From Collybia mongolica (lineage: Eukaryota; Basidiomycota; Agaricomycetes; Agaricales; Clitocybaceae): 64,000 nt of DNA. Both the position numbers and the translations under genes were made by a program. Positions 56,550 through 64,000 of the stretch are shown piece by piece; within the stretch, counting starts at the first letter, position 1, and each line of letters opens with the position of its first letter. A model generated the notes under the pieces. The model was given only the letters and a program-made list of their open reading frames with translations, ran no database searches and was not told where the DNA came from. Location: positions 1,922,001-1,986,000 of the forward strand of contig JAAXNY010000004.1 of the NCBI GenBank assembly GCA_013420905.1. Reading direction: 5' to 3'.

Positions 56550-59177
56550 ATGTCTTCCCTCACTAAACCCACCTTTCCTCTCCTCAATGACTACAACTAC
56601 ACTTCATGGGCTGGTGATATGGCTGCCTGGCTTCGCTCCCAAGGCCTCTGGAGGATTGTAGATGGCTCATCTAAACAGCCTACTCTGTCCTCACCTCCCA
56701 CTCTGGAGCAGCTCACTGCTGTTGATGCCTATCTTCAGAAATCAGACAAAGCTGCTGGTCACATATTCTTAATGGTGGAGCCATCTCAGAAGATCCATTT
56801 CAACAAGATCACTGATGATCCCATCAAGATGTGGACTGCCCTTGAAGCTGTGCACATGCAGAGGCGTCCGGGCACCAGATTCAATGCCTATGACGATTTG
56901 TTCTCTATCAGGAAGCAAGAGGAGGAATCCTTGCAGAGTTTGATGAACAGAGTTGAGGAATCCATCTCCACCATTCAAAATTTGCGCCCTGCCAGCTTTA
57001 CTCTAGCTGAACTGGATGCTGAGCTCGCTTCTATGGCTTTGATCAGAGCCCTTCCAGAGGACTACAGTGCTTTTGTCTCCACACTCTTGATGAAGGACAC
57101 ACTGGACAAGGCTACAGTGCATCAAGCCTTTGTCACAGAGGAGACCTCTCGTCGTCGTCGGGCTTCTGACCAGCTAGCAATGGCTGCCAGCACTCCAAAG
57201 CTCTCTTGTGACTTCTGTGGCAAGACTGGCCACATTATGGCCAAGTGCTTTGCATTTGAAGCTGCACAGAAGAGGGCCAGAGACAATGCCAAGCAGCAGA
57301 CTACTGGCAACAACAAGCCCAGGCAGAGAAAGCGAAATGAGGGTGCTAATAAGGCACAGGAGCACAAGGACACTTCCAATGATGATGACCCCAAAGTAGA
57401 ATTTGCTGGCAATGCAAGTACTCGTCTCCCTGATCATTCTGATCTTTCCACTCCACTCCAGCTTGATGCTGACTTCAATTGGCTTGCAGACTCAGGGGCC
57501 ACTTCTCATATGACCCCTCATCGCCATTGGGTCCGAAATTATGCCCCCCATCGCGTCCCAATCAAGCTAGCAGACAACAGCATCATTTATTCAGCTGGAG
57601 TGGGCACTGTGGTCTTCAACCCAGTTGTAAGAGGAAAGAATCTTCAATCTGTAGAGTTTACCAGAGTCCTGCATGTACCCCAACTCCGAAATAACCTCCT
57701 CTCAATCCTATATTTAACAAGAGTCAAAGGCTTCAACATCTTTGTTGATAATCAGGCTTTGTGGTTCAGATTGAGGAAGGACAACACCAACTTGTTCTGT
57801 GCTTCCATTAATGCAAATAACTGTGCACACTTGGATGGAACAGTGGAACCCATTTCGGAGTATGCAAATCTCGCTTCCACCCTGCCCCTTGACTTCTCCC
57901 TGTGGCATCGACGCCTTGCACACCATAATTATGCAGATGTGCGCAGAATGGTCAGAGAGCAATTGGTAACAGGAATGGATGTCAACTCATCTCAGAAGCC
58001 AGATCCCATTTGTGAACCTTGCCTTGCAGGCAAAATGAAGTCTAATCCCTTTCCCTCTACTGGGCATCGTGCAAAGGAGCCTCTGGAACTCATTCACACT
58101 GATCTGCATGGGCCTTTACCAGTCAAATCCCATGCTGGTTCACTCTACTGGATGACATTCATTGATGACTGCACTGATTTCAAGGCTTCTGTGCCACTGA
58201 AGCGGAAAAGCCAGGCTCTATATGCATTCCAAGTCTTTAAAGCTCATGCAGAGAACCACTTCAAAGACAAGAAGATCAAGGCCATGCAGGATGACAAGGG
58301 GGGAGAGTACATGTCCAATGAGTTCATTAAATTCACAGACCTGTGTGGCATTGAGAGAAGGCACACTACTCGCAACAGACCACAGCAGAATGGTGTTGCT
58401 GAGCGAGCCAACAGGACTATGGCAGATGACATTACTGCTATGCTTACTGAGTCCCACCTGCCTGCATCATTTTGGGAGCATTGTCTAGCTGCACACATAC
58501 ATGTCTGGAATTGCATTCCTAGCTCTGCTGCACCACAGACACCACATATTGGTTGGTATGGCACCAAGGCTGATGTTGGACACCTCAGAGTCTGGGGGTG
58601 CACTGCATATGTGTACATTCAGAGGGATAAGCGCAAATCATGGCAGTCTCACATGGAAAAGTGTGTATTCATTGGGTATCCTGCTGGGTACAAGGGATGG
58701 TTGTTTTACAATCCTACCACCAAGAAGACCATTATTTCTGAGAGAGTTGAATTTGATGAGTGCTACTTTCCTGGTTTAAGGCAACCACTTCGCACTAGTG
58801 CATCTCCCCCACCTCACCCCATTGTCAACCTTAAGGTCAAATCAGCTGAGAGTGACAAAGGCTCGGAATCAGGCTCTGGACCTGATTTTGGGGGGGATGA
58901 TGATGACTCTGCAGATATGCCAAATCTTGCTCCAAAGCCAAATGCTACCATTAAACATGAGAATACTCCTTCCAATGCCTCTTCAGCACGCACTCATGCA
59001 TGCTCTTGCCACCCCTCACCAGCTCCATCTAGCTCGTCTCAAAATCACAATCCTCCTTGCCTCCAGCACACTGTGAATGTCCCTCCTATCAACCCTGCAA
59101 ACTATCCACTTCCAGGCAATGATTATGATCCTGACCTTCATGAACCTGAACATTTGAGAAGGTCAGCTTGGTCTGTC
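56550..59177 (+). pseudogene. Copia-B gag-pro-int, 3' truncated
   Basis: ATG 56550 (MSSLTKPTFPLLNDYNYTSW), parallel to copia-A but clearly diverged. Gag, knuckle CDFCGKTGHIMAKC near 57210, protease LADSGATSHMTPH near 57480, integrase zinc finger and core (LIHTDLHGPL; DDKGGEYMSNEF; NGVAERANRTM), then a Pro/Ser-rich linker. RT and RNase H are missing: at 59178 an inverted copia-B LTR begins, and its first bases (TATTAG) supply the stop codon after SV. 876 codons with no internal stop, so truncation is recent. Confidence 0.92.
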
Positions 59178-59566
59178 TATTAGAATAGGAAGGTGCAGGG
59201 ATGTCTGTGACAGCCAACAGCTGAAGTCCGAAGTAAGTAACTTGTTTATTGATTGAATAGAGGCTGTACTAACCTGAAGTCCAAAGTAAGTAACTGGGGA
59301 CTTCAGGGCTATCTACTCTCCTATATATATGTGCTAGAACAATAAGGAGAGTAAAGACAATAGAAACAATAAGAAGATGATAAGGATCTGATCATCTGGT
59401 ATGACAGTGATCAGCATCTGGTCATCTGATGAGAAGCCAAGAACATCAAGACAATAGAGACAATAGTCACCAGATCATGATAACCATCTGATAAGGATCA
59501 GGTGGATCAGGGATGACACAAACAGCATAAGGCTGTGTATGGAGATGCATACAGTCAGTTCTAACA
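59178..59566 (-). repeat. Inverted copia-B LTR (389 bp) without matching target duplication
   Basis: TATTAGAATAGG...CAGTTCTAACA. It differs at around 15-20 positions from the LTRs at 50935 and 55766. Flanks CTGTC and CATGG do not match, so it is not a simple solo LTR. Confidence 0.9.
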
Positions 59567-59830
59567 CATGGTGCACAGCTTCATCAATCTCAAAGCCCAA
59601 GTCAACAATGAGGAGGAGCAGGGCCTCAGTGAGTACTTATGCACATTAGAAATGTTGTCAATATCTTTAACATTGTCTAATGTCCTAGACAACTTCATTG
59701 ACAATGAAGACAACAATGATAACAGATGGCCATCAGCATCCCTCACCAATGTTCATGACCACAATGAAGAATTTGACAACTTCATCTACGGAATTATCAT
59801 CTCTTCTTGATCTCTTACCACCACCTGGTA
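59567..59830 (+). pseudogene. Spt5-like N-terminal fragment (second copy)
   Basis: FINLKAQVNNEEEQGL, a likely intron (GTGAGT...TCCTAG, about 59628-59687), then DNFIDNEDNNDN. Parallel to 24385-24540. It is 5' truncated by the LTR and does not reach the NGN part. Confidence 0.5.
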
Positions 59831-59911
59831 GGAGGTTAGACACATAGTAAAGTTGCAAACTGCCGTTACTCCCTGGTTGAGCCCACCCACTCCCACCCTT
59901 TCTTGCGCTGT

Positions 59912-62023
59912 ATGCCTGCCTCTCACTCTAAAGATAAACCCCTTAACCCTCCCGACCCCCCCGGGGGATCAGGGACGGTCGACCCTGCCACCGTCTTCCG
60001 ACCTCCCCTGTCGAAATCTCCATCCCCCGCTATTAGCTTCTCTAGACAATCTCTGGAGCAGGCTCTACGCATTCAGAGGACGAAGCCCAGTAGGGCTAAC
60101 TTCTCATCTGTCCACCCCTCTCCCGCCGGGAGCGACGAGGAGGGGGACCCTGAACTCGAGGCTGCCGATAACGCAGACTCTACTGTTAAGCGGACCGCCA
60201 AGGGCAAAGGCCGCGCTGCCGCACCCACGGACGATGCCGAGATGATTGATGTCTCAGGCATCCCCACGGATGCATTTGCTGAAGGGGATGATGCTAACTT
60301 GCAATACTCCTTCCAATTCCGTCGCGATCCAAAGACTTGGACCTCTGACACCGAATCCGCTGCTTCCTCAGCGCGCGCGATCGCCTCCTTCCTTGAATTT
60401 GGTGCGCAAAATGGAAAGATATGGAACACATCAGAATCTGACGGTCTCGTTGAGGCCTCAGGTCATCTGATCCGTAGCCTGGTCAAACATGGGTTTGTCA
60501 GGAACTCTCTCTGTGGCTTGGACCCCCAGTCCTCGACATGGACGTTCATGGAAAGTGTCGCGACCTCCATTCGCACTGCCCTTGCGGAGGAACGCCAGGC
60601 CCACCACGCCAAGTTCCCTCCTCCTAAAGTCCCTCCCGGCCAGCTGCCTAACCCATCAAGGCACCAGTCTTTCGCTCATCGCGGCTCGGACCCCGCCGGC
60701 GCTCGACGCCCCGGCACGTTCCAGCAAACCAAACGACGTAACCCCAACAATAATCCTTTCAGGAATGGGATGTACGTGCCGCCGGCCCCGCTATATTTGC
60801 AAGTAGCAGGTGCCCCTCCGCTGGCCCCCGGCCCTTCCAACCAAAAGAAAGCCAGGACCACTCAGCATGAGGAGAGTTTAGTCAGGTTGGCCCAGGCCTT
60901 CCCGTACTCAAACCCGAATCAGGTCATGGGTGCGAGCGAGCTGCTCACACCAAAAACAGCCAGTCCTAGCGCTCCTAACAAGCGCAAGTCCACCACCCAC
61001 GGCCTGTCACGCAAAGCGATGACAGTGTTCGCTTCTCCTGCAGTCCCATGGGATCTCAAACCATGCTGCGCTCCCCTGACTGACGCCCTCACAAAGGCAC
61101 AGTCCAAACTCCGGATCCTACACGAGGAGCGGTCACTTGGTAGCATTACTATCACAGCTGACAACATCCCGTCCGAGTCCGACATCAAGGTCATCCACCG
61201 CTGGTTCCAGTGGAACGCGGGACAGACCGAAGTCAAGGATGCCACGATCTACGTGGAGGCTGGCTCGTCCAGATCCTCTATGATGGTCGCTGACTTCCCC
61301 TTTTACGGCCTCGAACCCAAGCTGGGGGAGAATGGCAAACCAATCCCTATCTCTGGGCAAGACGCACTCAACGTCCTGCTTCAACGGTGTAATGCCAAAC
61401 AGAGAAAGGCTCTCCGATTCTACCACTCTGTCCCGCCCAGAGTAGTGAAAGCTTCCGGTCACGCGTCTAATGTGTACCTCTTCTTTGAGATATACGACTC
61501 GGGGGGCGGGTTGAATCTTAAAGCGCTCAAGGGAACCTCATTCCAGTGGGGGACCCATAGGCTCCGCTTCGCAGAGGTGACCCCCAGAGTTGGGGCGCCC
61601 CTGTGCAACCGCTGTTGGAGGTACGGGCACCGCTCTACGGCGGCGGCTTGTCCTTCCAAAAGCATCCACTGTCAGAAGTGTGGTGGCAACCACGCCAAGA
61701 ACTTCCATCGCGTACTGGCCTCGTGCTGCAAAGCACAGCCAAACGCGAAACCACCTATCGCGGCTACACCAGGTAACGAGCCGTGCCCCCACCCAGACAG
61801 GTGCATCAACTGTCGAACCGCCGGTCACCCGTCGGATTCGAGGGACTGCCCCTTCTGGAAGAAGAGATACAACGCCGGGTGGATCCTGGCTAAGTATAAA
61901 TCTGTCAAAGTAGGTGACGCCATCATCGTCCCCCTTAGTAAGCTCACTGGCGCTTCCCCACCTCTAGGACCCCGTCCCCGAGCTGGAGAGCGTCATCTCC
62001 ACGCTCAGCAAACTAGTCATTAA
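59912..62023 (+). CDS. LINE-2 ORF1 (gag-like, three zinc knuckles), intact
   Basis: RNA-binding protein of a non-LTR retrotransposon; expected to coat the element RNA. ATG 59912 (MPASHSKDKPLNPPDP) chosen as the first ATG; the frame is open slightly further upstream. 703 codons. The N-terminus is low complexity (Pro/Ser), a basic stretch follows (RTAKGKGRAA), then a globular region (FRRDPKTWTSDTESAASSA; SLVKHGFVRNSLCGL; KSTTHGLSRKAMTVFASPAV). C-terminal knuckles: CNRCWRYGHRSTAAACP near 61605, CQKCGGNHAKNFHRVLASC and CINCRTAGHPSDSRDCP near 61806. The stop TAA (62021-62023) overlaps the ORF2 ATG (62023-62025). Better preserved than LINE-1 ORF1. Confidence 0.93.
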   Translation: MPASHSKDKPLNPPDPPGGSGTVDPATVFRPPLSKSPSPAISFSRQSLEQALRIQRTKPSRANFSSVHPSPAGSDEEGDPELEAADNADSTVKRTAKGKGRAAAPTDDAEMIDVSGIPTDAFAEGDDANLQYSFQFRRDPKTWTSDTESAASSARAIASFLEFGAQNGKIWNTSESDGLVEASGHLIRSLVKHGFVRNSLCGLDPQSSTWTFMESVATSIRTALAEERQAHHAKFPPPKVPPGQLPNPSRHQSFAHRGSDPAGARRPGTFQQTKRRNPNNNPFRNGMYVPPAPLYLQVAGAPPLAPGPSNQKKARTTQHEESLVRLAQAFPYSNPNQVMGASELLTPKTASPSAPNKRKSTTHGLSRKAMTVFASPAVPWDLKPCCAPLTDALTKAQSKLRILHEERSLGSITITADNIPSESDIKVIHRWFQWNAGQTEVKDATIYVEAGSSRSSMMVADFPFYGLEPKLGENGKPIPISGQDALNVLLQRCNAKQRKALRFYHSVPPRVVKASGHASNVYLFFEIYDSGGGLNLKALKGTSFQWGTHRLRFAEVTPRVGAPLCNRCWRYGHRSTAAACPSKSIHCQKCGGNHAKNFHRVLASCCKAQPNAKPPIAATPGNEPCPHPDRCINCRTAGHPSDSRDCPFWKKRYNAGWILAKYKSVKVGDAIIVPLSKLTGASPPLGPRPRAGERHLHAQQTSH

Positions 62024-64000
62024 TGAATAAGTTGTTTAGAGCGCGCATATACTGTCAGAATGTAGCAAAGAATACACTTTGGCTTGAAGTGCTCCTTGAG
62101 TCCGAAAAACTTAAGTGGGACATTCTATTAATCCAGGAACCCCCCTGGAAAGTCGTTAGACACACTGCGTCGCTCACGGCGAAGGAAGGCGCCCCGGTAA
62201 TCGGGGGGCCGACCCACCCGGAGTGGACGTGCTTCTCCCCCCCGGGCATTGACGTAAATGCCTGACCGCGTGTCCTCACGTACGTGCACAACAGGCTCCG
62301 GCCCGCTAAGCCTGCGTTGAGACCAGACATTGTCTCTCATAGAGACATCATTGCAATTTCGCTAAAGGGCCCTGGTGGCCCGAAAACGATAGTCAACGTA
62401 TACTCTGATGCCGAGGGAACCGCCATCAGACACATATCCGATCACCGGGACAGATTCCGTGACGTGGGTTATATGGGTGGTGATTTTAACTGCCCGTCCC
62501 CGTTATGGGACCCCGAAGTGATCGACAACAACCCAAAGGCCACCTCCCTACTGGAGGTGACACAAGACATCGGTCTCGAGAGAGTTGGGCCGCCCGCCAG
62601 GGTGACTACACATATCCCACGTAACAACGAACTCAGAGGATCAATCTTAGACCTTGTGTTTCTTGAAGACACAAGGACGTATCAAGCAGAAGTCCGTGTG
62701 GGGGAGGCGGGAGCCTTGGACCACAGGCCGCTTACCACAGTCCTCCCCATTAGACACGAAGTCATGGAGGGGAAGAAACGCATTAAGCCCAAATCAGAAG
62801 AGGAAAGTGATTTTCTCGAGATGATTGGGTTTAACCTAGGCTCCATTGAGCTGCCGGAGGAACCGTCAGCTGAGGGAATAGACCATGTTACTGAATGGAT
62901 AGCCACCATCTTCAAGACCGCGTGGGACAAGTTCGCCGAGGCTGGGCGTGTAAGCGCCCGATCGAAGCCTTGGTGGAATGCGACCTGCACGGAGGCGAAG
63001 GAGATGGCCATGTTCACTAATGAGCGTGATGACTGGAGGACCCTAAAGAGGGCCACCAGACAAGCCAAGAGGGTCTTCTTTGATGAGCGCATTGAGGAAG
63101 TGTCTCACACCACTAAGAGGCCATGGGACCTCATGAACTGGGTAGGGCCTCGCAAGACACCCGCTGCTGTTACGATCAACCATAACGGCAACCCTTGCAA
63201 CACGAACGAGGAACTGTGGGACGCCATCCACAGTACGTTCAACTCCGCACACGACAGACCAACCAACATGGCTGAAATGGGCAACCAATGGAAGGCCCCC
63301 GAAACCAGGGGCTGGACTAAATTTAGCCTCAAGGAGATGAGGGATGCCCTTCAGGGCACCTCGAACAGTTCGGTCCCTGGGCCGGACAACATCACCTGGA
63401 GGCATTTGAAGCAGCTCCTTGTAGGACCCAAAGCCCAGGCTATCATAGTCTGGCTGGCGAACGCATGCCTGTCATGCGGGCACTGGCCGGAACATTTCAA
63501 AGCCTCCCACACCGTCATCATCCCAAAGCCAGGGAAAGCGACGTACGACACTCCTAAGTCTTACAGACCCATCGTGCTCCTAAACACGCTAGGCAAGCTT
63601 ATTGAGAAAATGCTATCCACCCGCTTGCAGTTTGAGGCCCAAGCGACGGGAGTCCTGCACCCGAATCAATTCGGTGGTGTCTGCCAAAACTCCACCGAAG
63701 ATGCTGGAGTACTTCTTACCCACATTGTCCGCGAAGGATGGACAAGGGGGGTTAAGACAAGCGTGGTTGCATTTGACCTTGCCCAATACTTCCCCTCGAT
63801 CAACCACGAGGTGATGATCAACATCTTAGAAGGCCAGGGGTTCGCGCCCGAAATAGTTGCGTTCTTCTGGTCGTACCTGGTGGGTCGCAAGACCAGATAT
63901 GTTTGGGGGGACGATGAATCCCCCCCATTCGATTCGAGCGTAGGACTGGGACAGGGCTCCGCCCTATCCCCAATCCTGTCGGCCCTCGTACTAGCCATTC
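62023..64000 (+). pseudogene. LINE-2 ORF2 (endonuclease-RT), one nonsense codon, runs off window
   Basis: ATG 62023 (MNKLFRARIYCQNVAKNT). Endonuclease: LIQEPPWK, GGDFNCPSPLWD near 62481, GSILDLVF and DHRPL near 62720. RT: SVPGPDNITWRHL, YDTPKSFRPIVLLNT near 63547, FDLAQYFPSINHE near 63773, GLGQGSALSPILSAL at the end. One TGA at 62263-62265 (after VNA) lies where LINE-1 has an Arg codon, so CGA to TGA is likely; otherwise the frame is open to 64000. The YxDD motif, RNase H and 3' end are outside the window. With a single lesion it is nearly intact. Confidence 0.93.

Overview
This window looks like nuclear DNA from a filamentous fungus, most likely a basidiomycete of the Agaricomycetes. The evidence is an intron-dense host gene (eight exons in 1.4 kb, introns about 46-60 bp), chromodomain Ty3/gypsy elements, fungal LINEs with gag-like zinc knuckles and A tails, and Tnp2-type (CACTA-like) transposase genes. 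About 85-90% of the window is transposable elements nested in one another. Only one block, about 32.5-35.3 kb, looks like ordinary single-copy host sequence.

Layout. 1-3397: 3' part of a Ty3/gypsy element with an open pol and its 3' LTR. 3398-7232: nested Ty1/copia family A remains, including a solo LTR inserted in pol. 8.1-16.1 kb: a nearly complete but decayed LINE (LINE-1) split by a 1,410-bp hAT-like element and by a small Tc1-derived MITE. 17.0-17.95 kb: a tandem array of about 230-bp units. 18.1-20.2 kb: reverse-strand gypsy and Tnp2 remains. 20.36-23.4 kb: a second hAT-like copy whose interior carries a multi-exon gene of unknown function. 23.9-25.7 kb: a large palindrome, an Spt5-like fragment and a LINE fragment. 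25.7-29.8 kb: a Tnp2 transposase gene with an intron and a large insertion. 30.7-36.1 kb: a host-gene island (MYG1 and a MARVEL-like membrane protein) bracketed by inverted repeats of about 270 bp and containing two MITE-like elements. 36.5-43.5 kb: a complete gypsy element with 469-bp LTRs and a 5-bp target duplication, decayed inside, inserted in the 3' UTR of a third LINE (LINE-3). 43.5-55.8 kb: a rearranged block in which LINE-3 and one family-A copia insertion have been split and inverted; it also contains an apparently intact Tc1 transposon. 55.8-59.6 kb: a truncated copia family B element. 59.9-64.0 kb: a fairly young LINE (LINE-2) running off the end.

How the parts relate. Target-site duplications and uninterrupted paralogues inside the window give a relative history. 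Gypsy-1 went into a copia-A LTR. A second copia-A went into the leader of the first. A solo LTR went into that second copy. Copia-A went into the RNase H of LINE-3. Gypsy-2 went into the LINE-3 3' UTR. Many nonsense changes are CGA to TGA, or TGG to TGA/TAG, and repeat copies differ in their CpG content, which points to 5-methylcytosine deamination or a RIP-like process. The Tc1 transposase, copia pol at 51.8-55.8 kb, gypsy-1 pol and LINE-2 ORF1 remain open and look the youngest.

The least explained item is the repeat family seen at 11.9, 20.4 and 46.7 kb, with a relic at 36.1 kb. It has an 8-bp target duplication, arrays of GTCCGCACGGACTC-like subterminal motifs, a tRNA-like segment, and an Asn/Asp-rich gene that is complete only in the 20.4-kb copy.
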